Source: Nocardia flavorosea NBRC 108225 | Lineage (GTDB): Bacteria > Actinomycetota > Actinomycetes > Mycobacteriales > Mycobacteriaceae | Assembly (NCBI RefSeq): GCF_001613385.1 | Contig: NZ_BDCG01000007.1 | Coordinates: 1 to 51,512, forward strand | DNA: 51,512 nt | Direction: 5' to 3' | The notes under the pieces: generated by a model | The model's database searches: none | Told to the model about the DNA's origin: nothing | What the model saw: the letters and a program-made list of their open reading frames with translations, nothing else | Program-made: the position numbers and the translations under genes | In this document: positions 1 to 10,011 of the stretch, in pieces | Layout of the letters: the number at the start of each line of letters is the position of its first letter | How positions within the stretch are numbered: the first letter of the stretch is position 1

Positions 1-356
1 AGCCGGCTCTCGAGCTTGGCCGTAACCGCCTCGAAGGCGGCGTAGAAACTGTCCGCACAGGCCTCTGCCCGCACGATCGGGCCCTTACCCCGCGCGGTGA
101 TCTCCACCCGCTGGCAGCTCTTGCGTTGACGACGATTGCGCTCGTGGAAGAGTTCCACGTCGAACAGGAAGATCGATGGATCGAAGCGTTCCAGCCGGGA
201 CAGCTTGTCCGACACATAGATTCGGTAATGGTCGGGGACCTCGACGTTGCGACCCTTCACCACGATATCGGCGCGGGCCTCTCGTGGGCGGTCGAGCTGG
301 TCTTCCAGCTGCGGCTGGGCTGTGTCCTGAACTGAAGGTCGTGAAGATGTCGTCAC
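1..356 (-). CDS. hpf: Ribosome hibernation promoting factor (long HPF/RaiA), 3' end outside window
   Basis: The visible 118 codons match the N-terminal S30AE domain of long HPF, which binds the 30S subunit and drives formation of inactive 100S ribosome dimers in stationary phase. Recognisable segments are IVVKGRNVEVPDHYR, DKLSRLERFDPSIFLFDVEL and the basic stretch HERNRRQRKSCQRVEIT. The GTG start at 356 is chosen because a strong GGGAGG ribosome site lies 5 bases upstream; about 26 poorly conserved residues precede the domain. The C-terminal dimerisation domain lies beyond base 1. The order hpf-comF-lpqB-mtrB matches mycobacteria, where secA1 follows hpf. The 189 bp between this start and the comF-like stop probably hold its promoter. 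Confidence 0.93.
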   Translation of the reverse strand, partial: MTTSSRPSVQDTAQPQLEDQLDRPREARADIVVKGRNVEVPDHYRIYVSDKLSRLERFDPSIFLFDVELFHERNRRQRKSCQRVEITARGKGPIVRAEACADSFYAAFEAVTAKLESR

Positions 357-545
357 GCGTACCTCCCGGATCTGGCCGCACACTTCCGATGCGCGCGGCG
401 GGATGAACGTTGCCGGCCGCGTCCCATCAGTCGGCCGGCATTCGAATCGCAGGCCCACCTCCAAACTCCCGGAACTCCGGTGTGTGAACGCGACGCTAGT
501 ACGCGGATCCGAGGTTCGCCACTGTTCACGCAAATTTCGGGGTAC

Positions 546-1178
546 TCACGCCGCGCAGGTCACCAAGATGTCATCGAGGTATGTGCCGGCGGCCGCCAGA
601 GCCCGGGCGCACGCCTGCGCCGTGGCTCCAGTTGTCAGCACATCGTCGACCAAGACGACCTGCGCCTTCGCCGCATCGGCAGGTAACGGCACCGCGCGCA
701 CCCGACCGCGTAGATTGCGATCGCGGTCGCGCGCCGACAGGCCGGCCGAATCGCGGACTCCCCACCAGACTCGCAGACACGGCAACACCTGGCAACCATC
801 CAGCGACCGCGCCGCCGACCGGGCGCACCGCAGCACCGGATCACCGCCGCGGCGCCGGGCCGAAGCCCGCCGGCTCGGCGAGGGTACAAGTATCAGCGGC
901 CGGCCGGGAGCCCGCAACTCGGCGAGCCCGGCGGCCAGCGCCACCCCGAGCGGCCCCGCCAGATCGCGCCGGCCCCGTTCCTTCACCGCCAGTACCGCCT
1001 GCCGCGCGGGCCCGCGGTACCGGCTCAGCGCCCAGCACGGCACTCCTGGATCCCGGAGGGGGTGGATACGCGTCGGCGGGCCCGCCACACTGCGGGCGCA
1101 TTCGCCGCACCACGGCGTTCCGGGTCGACGGCAAGCACCACATTCGGCCGGCAGAACCAGATCGAGGAGTGTCCGCAT
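546..1178 (-). CDS. ComF family phosphoribosyltransferase-like protein
   Basis: A 210-residue protein of the ComF/GntX type. It has an N-terminal four-cysteine zinc-binding motif (CGAC then CGEC, residues about 13-27) and a type I phosphoribosyltransferase fold with the PRPP-binding motif VVLVDDVLTTGATA near the C terminus. ComF proteins are needed for DNA uptake in some bacteria, but no competence genes are visible here and the actinobacterial role is unknown. The ATG at 1178 is chosen because the protein homology begins there. The reading frame stays open upstream to 1286, but that would overlap lpqB with unrelated sequence; an in-frame GTG at 1205 is possible. It lies 58 bp behind lpqB and may be co-transcribed with the mtr operon. 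Confidence 0.87.
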   Translation of the reverse strand: MRTLLDLVLPAECGACRRPGTPWCGECARSVAGPPTRIHPLRDPGVPCWALSRYRGPARQAVLAVKERGRRDLAGPLGVALAAGLAELRAPGRPLILVPSPSRRASARRRGGDPVLRCARSAARSLDGCQVLPCLRVWWGVRDSAGLSARDRDRNLRGRVRAVPLPADAAKAQVVLVDDVLTTGATAQACARALAAAGTYLDDILVTCAA

Positions 1179-1236
1179 AGCGGCGAGTGTGCCGCCGGGC
1201 ACCGACAGACCGGCCGCACCGACGCCGGGCCCGATA

Positions 1237-3051
1237 TCAGCCGGGGAGGATGGGCACCGCGTCCGCGCCGAGCTCGGGGACCTCACGCCAGTACGGATCC
1301 CCGCCCTCCGGGGTACGGGTCAGTTCGAGAACCGCCCGCGAATCCGCCACATACTGGCGCTCGATGGAGGCGGTGACCTGCCGGACGGGCGGGGTCAGGT
1401 TCCGGCCCCCGAGCGAGGACATACCGGAACCGTCGATCTTGACCGTGCGTACCGGATCCACCGTGCCGCTACCGGCGATAATGATCGTATCGTCGCTGTA
1501 CCAGTCCAGAGCGGTGGCGGTGGTGGGGAGCTCGATGGCGATACGCCGCGGTTCGGTGAGCGCGTAGGTGCCGTCCGGACGAACCACGACCATGGCCAGG
1601 TACACATTGCCGTCGGCGATCAGCGCCGCACTCACCCCGTTACGCGAAATCCGCAGTTCGGTGATCGGCCCCTGAACCGGCGTTCCGGAACCACCGGCGA
1701 ACAACTCGGTGGTGTCGACGCCCTGCGGCAGCACCGTACCGGTTTCCCGGTTGGTGACGGCCCGAATCACCCGATTACCGTCGACAACCGCCCAGGCCGC
1801 GCTGCCGTCCGCGGTCCAGGACGGGCGCGTGATGGTGCCGCCCTCCTCCACCGGGAACGCATCACCGCCGTAACTGCCCATCATCAGGGTGCGCTGTGGT
1901 TCCGGCGGTTCCCGACCCGCATCGGCCACCGCCGCGACACGCTTACCGTCCGGCGACAGCCCCACCGACTGCAGATTCTGCACGGTGCCGAAGTATCCGG
2001 GAGCGGGCCGCGGACCGCCGTCCGATTCGACCTCCACCAGTGTTCCGTCGCGCAGCGCATGCAGGCCCACCGGCGTCTCCGGCCGAACGGAATCGGCCAC
2101 CGGTCCCAGATCGGTGACCGACCACCCCCCTTCGGCGAACCGCTCGTCCAAGGGACGGCCGTCGGCCAGCAGAATGTAGGGACCGAGAACATCCGCGGCG
2201 GACAGGGTCAGCACCACCTGCGCAGCGAGGAGCTCACGGTCACGCTGGGGCAATTCGCCGATACCGGAAAAATCGATCCGGACCCCGCCGAGACCGACTC
2301 CGACACCCACAGGATCACCATTGGCCTTGGTGATCGTGCCACGCACAGCCGCGGGCGGACTCAGATAATTACGCACTACCGGGGCGATATACGGCTGGGG
2401 GCCGGCAATGAGCATATCGACCAGCCGCCGGGTCAGATCGTCCGGCCGCACCGAAATCCAGCGCAGATCCGGCGCCACATGCCGGCCGTCGGCGGTGACG
2501 AAATACAGGGCTTGCCGCCGGTAGGACTGAGTGAAGGCGGAGTACTCCATGACCACGCCGTCGGGCAGGTCGTCGATCCGCCATTGGCCGTCGACCCGGG
2601 TCATCTCGATCTTGTGCTCGATGATCCCGTCGGCCACATGGTAGGAACCGTCCTCGGCGAGCTCACCCACCTTCCGGGCCCGCAGCACATACGTCGCCAC
2701 GTTCTCGGAACGGGATTCCCGCAGCGTATCCGCGCGCTCGACGACGACATGGGATTCCTCGTCGTTCCACTGGGTGGACGCGGCCGGTGTCATGTACTGC
2801 CGGGCCGCGAGATGCCCGTCGGCGGGATCCGCGGTGGCCTGCAGGAAATCGCGTAACAGCAGATCCGGGTCGCGACCCTGCATCGGCGGCGGCGGACCCT
2901 CCACCGTCGGCTCCTGATTGATGGTTCCGAGTGCCTGCGGCTGTGAGGAGTCCGGCAGATTCGCGCAACCGGCGACGACCACCATCCCCGCCACGGCGAC
3001 GACTGCGGTCAGCAGCCGGAACCAGCGTGAGCGTCGGGGTCGCACGGTCAT
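1237..3051 (-). CDS. lpqB: Lipoprotein LpqB, partner of the MtrAB system
   Basis: A 604-residue lipoprotein. It has a basic N terminus, a hydrophobic stretch and a lipobox ending VAGC, with the lipidated Cys at residue 29. It continues with a GerMN-like domain (about residues 185-300, containing the segment [16 protein letters not shown]) and a C-terminal beta-propeller-like region. In mycobacteria LpqB binds the extracellular domain of MtrB and modulates MtrA phosphorylation. Its ATG overlaps the mtrB stop codon as ATGA (3048-3051), so translation is very probably coupled. Length and order match the family. Confidence 0.95.
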   Translation of the reverse strand: MTVRPRRSRWFRLLTAVVAVAGMVVVAGCANLPDSSQPQALGTINQEPTVEGPPPPMQGRDPDLLLRDFLQATADPADGHLAARQYMTPAASTQWNDEESHVVVERADTLRESRSENVATYVLRARKVGELAEDGSYHVADGIIEHKIEMTRVDGQWRIDDLPDGVVMEYSAFTQSYRRQALYFVTADGRHVAPDLRWISVRPDDLTRRLVDMLIAGPQPYIAPVVRNYLSPPAAVRGTITKANGDPVGVGVGLGGVRIDFSGIGELPQRDRELLAAQVVLTLSAADVLGPYILLADGRPLDERFAEGGWSVTDLGPVADSVRPETPVGLHALRDGTLVEVESDGGPRPAPGYFGTVQNLQSVGLSPDGKRVAAVADAGREPPEPQRTLMMGSYGGDAFPVEEGGTITRPSWTADGSAAWAVVDGNRVIRAVTNRETGTVLPQGVDTTELFAGGSGTPVQGPITELRISRNGVSAALIADGNVYLAMVVVRPDGTYALTEPRRIAIELPTTATALDWYSDDTIIIAGSGTVDPVRTVKIDGSGMSSLGGRNLTPPVRQVTASIERQYVADSRAVLELTRTPEGGDPYWREVPELGADAVPILPG

Positions 3052-5615
3052 GATTTCTGGTCTCCGCTGTCGGTGAACACGGTCGGGGGCGCGGATTCGG
3101 CGGAATCTGTTGCGGGCGAATCGGGTCCACGAGGGCGGTCGATCTCCGCCGCCTCGGGTCCGTCCTCGCCCGGGGTGTCCGCCCCGGCTCCCGCCGTACC
3201 CGGACCACCCGCCCCCGGCACCTCGGCACCGGTCCCGCTCGCCGGACCGTCCCCACCGGGAGCTGCCGCACCTGCACCGCCCTCAACGGCTTCAGCCGCA
3301 CCGGAGGCCTCGGCACGCGAGCCCTCCACGGCGGGACCGACGACGGCAGGCCCGGCGGCACATGGTGTGTCTCCAGCGACTTCAGCCGCGCCGCGATCCA
3401 CGACGCCCGGATCCTTCGTAGCAGCGTCGCCGCCGGCCCCGGCCGCACCAGGGCCGCTGCCCTCGTCCGGCCCGTCCGCACCGGAGGCCCCGGCACCCGG
3501 CCTATCCGCAGCGGGACCGTCTCCGCCGGATCCGGCGCCACCCGGACTGTTGCCACTGACTTCAGCCGCACCGGGGGGCACGGCGCCCGGACCGTGCGCG
3601 GCGCGGTCGCCGCCGGCTTCGGTCGCGCTGGGGCCGTCGGCCCCACCAGGCCTGTCCGCATCGGATCGGGCGGTGCCGGGAGCCTCGGCGCCCGGCCTGT
3701 CTGCGGCGGGACCGTCTCCACCCGGCCCGGCACCACGTCCAGCGGCATCAGCCGCACCGGAAGCTTCGGAGCCTCGCCCCTCCACATCGTGACTGCCGCC
3801 GCTCGGCCCGGCGGCATCGGTGGCGGGAACGCCCTCGGCAGCAGCCCGGCCTGCTTCCGGCCCGCCCACAGGCCGGGGAGCCCACGGCTCCGTCTCTGTC
3901 ACCGGGGGGCCCAGTTCCGCTCGCTCGGATCCGTTCTGGTCGCCTTCGGCCTGCGGGCGGCGCGGTGCCTTACGCATACCCGGTTCCAGCGGAAGCGGGC
4001 TCTTGCCCATTTTCTGACCGCGCACGAGTGGCAGCGTCAGCCGGAAACTGGCACCGATATTGGGACGTCCCCAGGCCTCCAGTTTTCCGTCGTGCAGATT
4101 GGCGTCTTCCACGCTGATCGACAAGCCGAGGCCGGTGCCACCGGAGCGGCGCATACGCGACGGATCGGAACGCCAGAACCTGCTGAAGACCAGCTTCTCC
4201 TCCCCCGGCCGCAACCCGACACCCTGATCCCGGACCACCACCGCCAGCGCATTGGCCTCGATATCCCCACGCATCCGGATCAGCACCGGTTTGCCTTCGC
4301 TGTGGTCGATGGCATTGGCCAGCAGATTGCGCAGCACCCGCTCCACCCGGCGCGGGTCGACCTCGGCGACCACGGGTTCCTCGGGGAGGTCGATCACCAC
4401 CTCGACCCCGGCGTCGCGGGCCAGATGCCGCACCGTGGAGATCGCGGCCCGCACACACATCCGCACATCGAGCGATTCCACCTGGAGTTCGGCGACACCG
4501 GCGTCGTGGCGTGAGATCTCGAGCAGATCGTTGAGCAGTCCTTCGAACCGGTCCAGTTCGGTCACCAGCAGTTCGGCGCTGCGCGCCAGCGCGGGATCCA
4601 GATCGTCACTGCTGCCGTGGATGAGATCGGCGGCCATACGCACCGTGGTCAGTGGTGTCCGTAGTTCGTGGCTCACATCGGAGGTGAAGCGGCGCTGCAG
4701 ATTGCCGAATTCTTCGAGCTGGTTGATCTGGTTGGACAGGCTCTCGGCCATTTCGTTGAAGGCCTTGGCGAGCCGGGCGATATCGTCGTCGCCGCGTACC
4801 AGCATGCGTTCCTTCAGCCTGCCGTCGGCGAACCGTCCGGCAATCCGCGCGGCGGACCGGATGGGCAGCACGACCTGGCGGGTCACCAGTGCGGTGATCG
4901 CGGCCAGCAGGATGAGCAGCACCGCACCACCGACCATCATGGTTCCGCGCATCAGCGCCAGGCTGCGTTCCTCGTTGGCCAGCGGGAAGATCAGGTAGAT
5001 CTCCAGCGTGGGCACTTCGGCGCTGGGACTGCCGAGGATCAGGGCCCGGCCGCGGTAACCGTCCGGATCGGAGACATTGGCGAACTGGTAGCTGACCTGG
5101 TTGCGCTGCACGAAACGGCGCAGCGAATCGGGTACCTCCTTGATGGGCCCGACTGCGATCACCTGCTGCGGCGTACCGCCGATCACGCTCAGTGCCGAAT
5201 CGAAACTGCCCGCGGCACCGCCGGACCGGCTCGATTCACGACGGTTGGACAGCGACTCCCGGGCATCGCCCAGCCGCTGCTCCTGGGTGGTCACATCGTG
5301 CACCCCGGCGAGCTGGCCCTCCACCGTATTGCGGACCCGGTCCATCTCCTCGACACCGGCGCTGATCTTGGCATCCAGCAGCCGGTCGGTGATCTGGCTG
5401 GTGAGCACCACACCGAGAACGGTGATGACGATCAACGACAGCGTCAGCGTCGAAACGATGACCCGCAGCTGCAGCGAACGCCGCCAGAGCAACCCCAGGG
5501 ATCTACCCGTGTGCTGAAACCATTCGTTCACCGGAGCCAGTGCCTGCCGCAGCTGGTCCCGACGCCCACTCCCGCCCGAATCGCGATCTGTGCGGGATCC
5601 TTCGTGGTCGCGCAA
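3048..5615 (-). CDS. mtrB: Sensor histidine kinase MtrB with long disordered C-terminal extension
   Basis: An 855-residue kinase; the family is usually about 550-600. Visible in order: transmembrane segment 1 (about 52-73), extracytoplasmic sensor (74-225), transmembrane segment 2 (about 226-248), HAMP, dimerisation domain with SHELRTP (phospho-acceptor His316), N box [10 protein letters not shown]1 box DQGVGL, F box [11 protein letters not shown] and G2 box GGTGLGLSI. It phosphorylates MtrA and acts at the septum and envelope. After about residue 535 the protein continues for some 320 residues of Gly/Ala/Pro/Asp/Glu-rich low-complexity sequence. That tail is real coding sequence in frame: the stop overlaps lpqB as ATGA with no disruption. 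mtrA lies 36 bp upstream. Confidence 0.95.
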   Translation of the reverse strand: MRDHEGSRTDRDSGGSGRRDQLRQALAPVNEWFQHTGRSLGLLWRRSLQLRVIVSTLTLSLIVITVLGVVLTSQITDRLLDAKISAGVEEMDRVRNTVEGQLAGVHDVTTQEQRLGDARESLSNRRESSRSGGAAGSFDSALSVIGGTPQQVIAVGPIKEVPDSLRRFVQRNQVSYQFANVSDPDGYRGRALILGSPSAEVPTLEIYLIFPLANEERSLALMRGTMMVGGAVLLILLAAITALVTRQVVLPIRSAARIAGRFADGRLKERMLVRGDDDIARLAKAFNEMAESLSNQINQLEEFGNLQRRFTSDVSHELRTPLTTVRMAADLIHGSSDDLDPALARSAELLVTELDRFEGLLNDLLEISRHDAGVAELQVESLDVRMCVRAAISTVRHLARDAGVEVVIDLPEEPVVAEVDPRRVERVLRNLLANAIDHSEGKPVLIRMRGDIEANALAVVVRDQGVGLRPGEEKLVFSRFWRSDPSRMRRSGGTGLGLSISVEDANLHDGKLEAWGRPNIGASFRLTLPLVRGQKMGKSPLPLEPGMRKAPRRPQAEGDQNGSERAELGPPVTETEPWAPRPVGGPEAGRAAAEGVPATDAAGPSGGSHDVEGRGSEASGAADAAGRGAGPGGDGPAADRPGAEAPGTARSDADRPGGADGPSATEAGGDRAAHGPGAVPPGAAEVSGNSPGGAGSGGDGPAADRPGAGASGADGPDEGSGPGAAGAGGDAATKDPGVVDRGAAEVAGDTPCAAGPAVVGPAVEGSRAEASGAAEAVEGGAGAAAPGGDGPASGTGAEVPGAGGPGTAGAGADTPGEDGPEAAEIDRPRGPDSPATDSAESAPPTVFTDSGDQKS
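3051..4013 (-). repeat. Low-complexity repeat region encoding the MtrB tail
   Basis: About 960 bp encode residues 535-855 of MtrB. Short degenerate units recur: [12 protein letters not shown] twice exactly, and variants of GAAEV(S/A)G(N/D)(S/T)P and [10 protein letters not shown]. On the plus strand the same DNA reads as Pro/Ala/Ser-rich open frames, which I treat as shadows. Composition predicts an intrinsically disordered acidic tail. Confidence 0.8.
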
Positions 5616-5651
5616 GTTACCGCCTCCGGGCCCGGAGCCGACGGTAACCGA

Positions 5652-6329
5652 TCACGGCGGACCGGCCTTGTATCCCACACCACGAACGGTCAGCACGATC
5701 TCCGGATTCTCCGGATCCTTCTCGACCTTGGCGCGTAGTCGCTGAACGTGGACGTTCACCAGGCGGGTATCGGCGGCGTGCCGGTAACCCCATACCTGTT
5801 CCAGCAGGACCTCGCGGGTGAAGACCTGCCGCGGTTTACGCGCGAGCGCGACCAGCAGATCGAATTCCAGGGGCGTCAGCGAGATCTGCGCACCCTCGCG
5901 GGTGACCTTGTGCGCCGGCACATCGATCACGATATCGGCGATATTGAGCAGCTCGGCCGGCTCTTCCTCGGTACGGCGCAACCGCGCGCGCACCCGCGCC
6001 ACCAGTTCCTTCGGCTTGAAGGGTTTGACGATGTAGTCGTCGGCGCCGGACTCCAGGCCGAGCACCACGTCGACGGTATCGGTCTTGGCGGTGAGCATCA
6101 CGATCGGCACACCCGAGTCGGCGCGCAGCACCCGGCAGACGTCGATACCGTTCATCCCCGGCAGCATCAGGTCCAGCAGGACCAGGTCGGGCCGGATCTC
6201 CCGGACCGCCGACAGCGCCTGGGTGCCGTCGCCGACCACGTGCGGGTCGAAACCCTCGCCCCGCAGGACGATGGTGAGCATCTCCGCGAGGGCCATATCG
6301 TCGTCGACGACCAGAATCTTCGGCTTCAT
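5652..6329 (-). CDS. mtrA: DNA-binding response regulator MtrA
   Basis: A 225-residue OmpR-family regulator, nearly identical in layout to mycobacterial MtrA. The receiver domain has the acidic pocket VVDDD and phospho-acceptor Asp53 in LLDLMLPGMNG, with the switch region TAKTDTVDVVLGLESGADDY. The winged-helix domain contains LTPLEFDLLVALARKPRQVF and ends RGVGYKAGPP. With MtrB it controls cell division, replication initiation and wall-remodelling genes. The ATG at 6329 is chosen because homology begins at KPKILVVDDD; the frame runs open 16 codons further upstream without family similarity. It is first in the mtrA-mtrB-lpqB operon, 78 bp downstream of tmk. Confidence 0.97.
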   Translation of the reverse strand: MKPKILVVDDDMALAEMLTIVLRGEGFDPHVVGDGTQALSAVREIRPDLVLLDLMLPGMNGIDVCRVLRADSGVPIVMLTAKTDTVDVVLGLESGADDYIVKPFKPKELVARVRARLRRTEEEPAELLNIADIVIDVPAHKVTREGAQISLTPLEFDLLVALARKPRQVFTREVLLEQVWGYRHAADTRLVNVHVQRLRAKVEKDPENPEIVLTVRGVGYKAGPP

Positions 6330-6407
6330 AGTTACTATGTTGTCATCTCCCGGGCTCGTAACGGGTCGCCACGCCATACATGGCGCGTTCCCGCCGGATA
6401 TCCAACA

Positions 6408-7079
6408 CTAATTCGCGACCAATGCGGCGAGCCGCGCGGCCAATACATTCATTTCGCCGGAGCGCGGACCGGGACCTTGTTCGCCGGGCCGGAAAACCCA
6501 CCAGGTTCCGTACCAATCGCGCCGAGCGAGATCACGGTACACCGCGGCGGTGCGCTCCTGTAATCCACCGTCGCGTTCGTAGGCATCCAGCTCTCGCGCC
6601 GCGTCGAGTTCGCCGCGCCGGCGGGCGCGTTCGGCCGCGACTTCGACCGGTACGTCCAGCAGCACCTGTACCTGCGGCACGGGCAGGGCGAAACGGCCGA
6701 ATTCCAATTCCCCCACCCACCGCACGATTTCCCCGTCTGCGGTTTGGCCGAGCCGGGCGGCGTTGTAGGCGGCGTTGGAGGCCACGTAGCGGTCCAGCAC
6801 GACCAAATCGTTGTCGGCCAGCAGTTTCGCCAGTTCGTCGGCGGCTCCGGCGCGGTCCAGCGCGAACAGGGCGGCCATGGCGTTCACCGAGGCGGCCAGA
6901 TCACCGTGCGCGCCGCGTAATGCTTCGGCGGCGAGATCGGCGTGGACGGAGCGGCCGTACAGCGGGAAAGCCAAGGTTTGCACGCGCAGCCCGCGCTGTT
7001 CCAGCGCGGCCACCAGATCGGTGATCAGCGTCCGCTTCCCCGCACCGTCGAGCCCCTCCACCGAGACCAGCACACCCAT
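6408..7079 (-). CDS. tmk: Thymidylate kinase
   Basis: A 223-residue dTMP kinase that phosphorylates dTMP to dTDP for DNA synthesis. The N terminus holds the P-loop VEGLDGAGKRTL, followed by the actinobacterial LAFPLYGRSVHADLAAEAL region and the DRYVASNAAYNAAR segment corresponding to the DR(Y/F) thymidine-binding motif. Length matches the mycobacterial type (about 214 residues). It stands between mtrA and sahH as in mycobacteria. A long GC hairpin at 7100-7135 just upstream separates it from sahH, so tmk-mtrA-mtrB-lpqB may form a unit with its own promoter. Confidence 0.94.
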   Translation of the reverse strand: MGVLVSVEGLDGAGKRTLITDLVAALEQRGLRVQTLAFPLYGRSVHADLAAEALRGAHGDLAASVNAMAALFALDRAGAADELAKLLADNDLVVLDRYVASNAAYNAARLGQTADGEIVRWVGELEFGRFALPVPQVQVLLDVPVEVAAERARRRGELDAARELDAYERDGGLQERTAAVYRDLARRDWYGTWWVFRPGEQGPGPRSGEMNVLAARLAALVAN

Positions 7080-7099
7080 GCTGAGCAGCCTACTCGGAC

Positions 7100-7135
7100 G
7101 GCTGTGCCCGCCTGCCGAGGCAGGCGGGCACAGCC
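7100..7135. terminator. Perfect 17-bp-arm hairpin between sahH and tmk
   Basis: The left arm GGCTGTGCCCGCCTGCC and its exact reverse complement are separated by two bases. It lies 22 bp after the sahH stop in the direction of sahH transcription. There is no T-tract, which is common for actinobacterial terminators. It should stop or attenuate read-through from sahH into tmk. Confidence 0.7.
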
Positions 7136-7157
7136 GGAGACCGAGAAAGGTGCCGGA

Positions 7158-8639
7158 TCAGTAGCGGTAGTGCTCCGGCTTGTACGGGCCTTCGACATCG
7201 ACATTGATGTATTCGGCCTGGTCCTTGGTGAGCTTGGTCAGCGTGCCGCCCAGTGCTTCGACGTGGATGCGGGCGACCTTCTCGTCGAGCACCTTCGGCA
7301 GGCGGTAGACCTCGTTGTCGTACTCCTCCGGTTTGGTCCACAGTTCGATCTGCGCGATGACCTGGTTGGAGAAGCTGTTGCTCATCACGAACGACGGGTG
7401 GCCCGTGGCGTTGCCCAGGTTGAGCAGCCGTCCCTCGGACAGCACGATGATGGACTTACCGGAATCACCGAACGTCCACAGGTCGACCTGAGGTTTGATA
7501 TTCAACTTGGTGGCACCGGAGCGCTCCAGGCCCGCCATATCGATTTCGTTGTCGAAATGGCCGATATTACCGAGAATGGCCTGGTCCTTCATCGCCCGCA
7601 TATGGTCGAGGGTGATGATGTCCTTGTTACCGGTCGAGGTGATCACGATATCGGCGTCACCGATGGCCTGTTCCACGGTCACCACGTCGAAACCGTCCAT
7701 CAGCCCCTGCAGGGCGTTGATCGGGTCGATCTCGGTGACCTGCACCCGGGCCCCCTGCCCGGCCAGCGATTCCGCGCATCCCTTGCCGACGTCGCCGTAG
7801 CCGCAGATCAGCACCTTCTTACCGCCGATGAGGACGTCGGTGCCGCGGTTGATGCCGTCGATCAGCGAATGCCGGGTGCCGTACTTGTTGTCGAACTTGG
7901 ACTTGGTGACCGAATCGTTGACGTTGATCGCCGGGAACGACAGTTCACCGGCGGCGGCGAACTGGTACAGGCGCAGCACACCGGTGGTGGTTTCCTCGGT
8001 GACGCCCTTGACACTTTCGGCAATGGCGGACCACTTGCCCTTATCGGTCCCGAACCGCTCGCGCAGCAGGTTCAGGAAGACCGTGTATTCCGCGGAATGC
8101 TCCTCGTCGGCCGGCGGCACCACACCCGCCTTCTCGAACTGCGCCCCGCGCAGCACCAGCATAGTGGCGTCGCCGCCGTCGTCGAGGATCATATTGGCCG
8201 GTTCGCCCGGCCAGGTGAGCATCTGTTCGGCCGCCCACCAGTACTCCTCCAGCGTTTCGCCCTTCCAGGCGAAGACCGGGGTGCCCTGCGGCTCCTCGAC
8301 GGTGCCGTGCGGGCCGACCACCACGGCCGCCGCCGCATGATCCTGGGTGGAGAAGATGTTGCAGGAGGCCCACCGGACCTCGGCGCCGAGTGCGGTAAGG
8401 GTTTCGATCAGCACGGCGGTCTGCACGGTCATATGCAACGAGCCGGAGATGCGGGCGCCTTTCAGCGGCGCGACATCGGCGTATTCGCGGCGCAGGGCCA
8501 TCAGCCCGGGCATCTCGTGTTCGGCCAGCCGGATCTCCTTGCGGCCGAATTCGGCCAGCGACAGATCCGCGACCTTGTATTCGACGCCGTTGCGGCTATC
8601 GGTGCTCAGCGATGTGCGAGGCAATTCGGAGGTCGTCAT
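7158..8639 (-). CDS. sahH: S-adenosylhomocysteine hydrolase
   Basis: A 493-residue enzyme that splits S-adenosylhomocysteine into adenosine and homocysteine, keeping the methyl cycle running. Clear signatures are [16 protein letters not shown], the catalytic-region motif [13 protein letters not shown], the NAD-binding motif [10 protein letters not shown], the HFDNEIDM segment and the conserved C terminus PYKPEHYRY. The ~40-residue insertion typical of mycobacterial and eukaryotic-like SahH is present. Start: ATG 8639; no strong ribosome site is seen. The palindromic repeat at 8671-8728 lies only 31 bp upstream, inside its promoter or leader region. Confidence 0.97.
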   Translation of the reverse strand: MTTSELPRTSLSTDSRNGVEYKVADLSLAEFGRKEIRLAEHEMPGLMALRREYADVAPLKGARISGSLHMTVQTAVLIETLTALGAEVRWASCNIFSTQDHAAAAVVVGPHGTVEEPQGTPVFAWKGETLEEYWWAAEQMLTWPGEPANMILDDGGDATMLVLRGAQFEKAGVVPPADEEHSAEYTVFLNLLRERFGTDKGKWSAIAESVKGVTEETTTGVLRLYQFAAAGELSFPAINVNDSVTKSKFDNKYGTRHSLIDGINRGTDVLIGGKKVLICGYGDVGKGCAESLAGQGARVQVTEIDPINALQGLMDGFDVVTVEQAIGDADIVITSTGNKDIITLDHMRAMKDQAILGNIGHFDNEIDMAGLERSGATKLNIKPQVDLWTFGDSGKSIIVLSEGRLLNLGNATGHPSFVMSNSFSNQVIAQIELWTKPEEYDNEVYRLPKVLDEKVARIHVEALGGTLTKLTKDQAEYINVDVEGPYKPEHYRY

Positions 8640-8670
8640 CAGCGTGGATCAGCCTTCTCTCGGTTACGGC

Positions 8671-8728
8671 ATGAGCGAGTCGGGCCCGCAGGCGGCAGCG
8701 GAACGTCACCACGCAGGACCCTCGCTCA
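8671..8728 (+). repeat. Palindromic repeat, copy 1 (upstream of sahH)
   Basis: A 58-bp element beginning ATGAGCGAGTCGGG and ending CTCGCTCA; the termini TGAGCGAG and CTCGCTCA are exact inverted repeats. It matches the element at 41356-41414 over its whole length with a few substitutions and one single-base length difference. It occupies the place between sahH and alkB where mycobacteria carry tetR-rubB-rubA. Confidence 0.75.
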
Positions 8729-8841
8729 GGCCCGATAAACACGGTCTCGATCGCAAGGCTAGCCGGTTCCGTGCCGCCGCGGTCCGGCTGTATCGGTTGC
8801 CGCCGGTACCGGGCACACGGCACCCGGGGCGCCTGTGGAAC

Positions 8842-10011
8842 TCAGCCGGTGACCATGCCGGGACCGGACGATACGGCGGCCGCGGCGCGCCGTTTGCGGG
8901 GTGCGAGATTGATCCGGGTGAGGTCGCCGTCGTAGTGCGCGAGCACCCGTTTGTCCATCACCCGGCGCCACAGCGGCGGGATCCCCGCGAGGACGACCAT
9001 GGTCGCGTACCCCGCGGGCAGCTGCGGTGCCTCGTCGGTACTGCGCAAGGTCTGGTAGCGGCGGCCGGGGTTGGCGTGGTGATCGCTGTGTCGCTGGAGG
9101 TGGAACAGGAAGATATTGGTGACGAGCCGATCGCTGTTCCAGCTGTCTCGCGCGGTGCAGCGCCGATAGCGCCCGTTGGGGCGGCGCTCTCGAAGCAACC
9201 CGTAGTGCTCGATGTAGTTGACGGTTTCCAGCAGACCGGCGCCGATCACAGCCTGCAGCAGCAGATACGGCAGGATATGCCAGCCGAATACCAGCATCAG
9301 TGCACCGAAGAGCACCGAGGTCATCGCCCACGTCTGCAAGATGTGGTTGTTCGGGCTCCACCAGCCGGACCCCGTTCGGCGCAACCGGTCTCGCTCCAGC
9401 CGTAGCGCGGAGCGGAACCCTCCGGCCACACTACGCGGCAGGAATTCCCACAGGCTCTCGCCGAATCGAGCGCTGGCGGGATCCTCGGGGGTCGCGACCC
9501 GAGCGTGGTGGCCGCGATTGTGTTCGACGAAGAAGTGACCGTACCCGGATTGCGCCAGCGCGATCTTGGCCAGCCAGCGTTCCAGGCGTTCGACCCGGTG
9601 TCCGAGCTCGTGGGCGGCATTGATACCGATTCCGGAGACCAGGCCGAGGGTGACGGCCAGACCGAGCTTGTCGACGATATCCAGTTCGCTACCGGACCAC
9701 AGGTACCCGGCGAGGGCCAAACCTACGAGTTGGATGGGCAGGAAGAGATAAGTGCACCAGCGGTAGTAGCGATCGTTGGAGAGGGTTTCGTAGTCTTCGT
9801 CGCGGGGGTTGGAACCGTCGTCGCCGACCAGTAGGTCGAGGACCGGGATCAGCACCAGGACGATGATCGGCCCGGTCCACCAGAACACCTCGAGCCCGGT
9901 GTGCAGCACCAGCTGGGAGGGCAACAGCGCGGTGGCCGGAGCGATCAGACCGAGGATCCACAGATGGCGTTTGGGATCGGCCGACCCGGCCGACTTGCCA
10001 ACCAATTGCAC
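8842..10011 (-). CDS. alkB: Membrane alkane 1-monooxygenase (AlkB)
   Basis: A 389-residue integral-membrane di-iron hydroxylase that oxidises n-alkanes to 1-alkanols. All family histidine motifs are present: HELGH (134-138), EHNRGHHARVATPEDPAS (163-180), NYIEHYGL (265-272) and LQRHSDHHANPGRRYQ (305-320). Several hydrophobic helices precede each motif. The GTG at 10011 has a weak GGGGC ribosome site. Electron delivery normally comes from rubredoxins encoded directly downstream; none is encoded there or elsewhere in the window. The same-strand TetR gene upstream is its likely regulator. The 214 bp before the start presumably carry the promoter. Confidence 0.95.
   Translation of the reverse strand: MQLVGKSAGSADPKRHLWILGLIAPATALLPSQLVLHTGLEVFWWTGPIIVLVLIPVLDLLVGDDGSNPRDEDYETLSNDRYYRWCTYLFLPIQLVGLALAGYLWSGSELDIVDKLGLAVTLGLVSGIGINAAHELGHRVERLERWLAKIALAQSGYGHFFVEHNRGHHARVATPEDPASARFGESLWEFLPRSVAGGFRSALRLERDRLRRTGSGWWSPNNHILQTWAMTSVLFGALMLVFGWHILPYLLLQAVIGAGLLETVNYIEHYGLLRERRPNGRYRRCTARDSWNSDRLVTNIFLFHLQRHSDHHANPGRRYQTLRSTDEAPQLPAGYATMVVLAGIPPLWRRVMDKRVLAHYDGDLTRINLAPRKRRAAAAVSSGPGMVTG

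Noticed and set aside
403..2856. Long plus-strand open frame (817 codons) opposite comF and lpqB
   Set aside because: It is antisense to clear genes, has no family features and is rich in Arg/His/Pro as expected for a GC-rich shadow frame.
6942..8738. Plus-strand open frame (598 codons) opposite tmk and sahH
   Set aside because: It is the complement of highly conserved sahH; no independent motif.
8640..8841. SAH-responsive riboswitch in front of sahH
   Set aside because: The conserved core of that riboswitch class is not recognisable; the region is largely the palindromic repeat.
8640..8841. Rubredoxin genes in the expected place between alkB and sahH
   Set aside because: No CxxCG...CPxCG pattern in any frame of the 202-bp gap.
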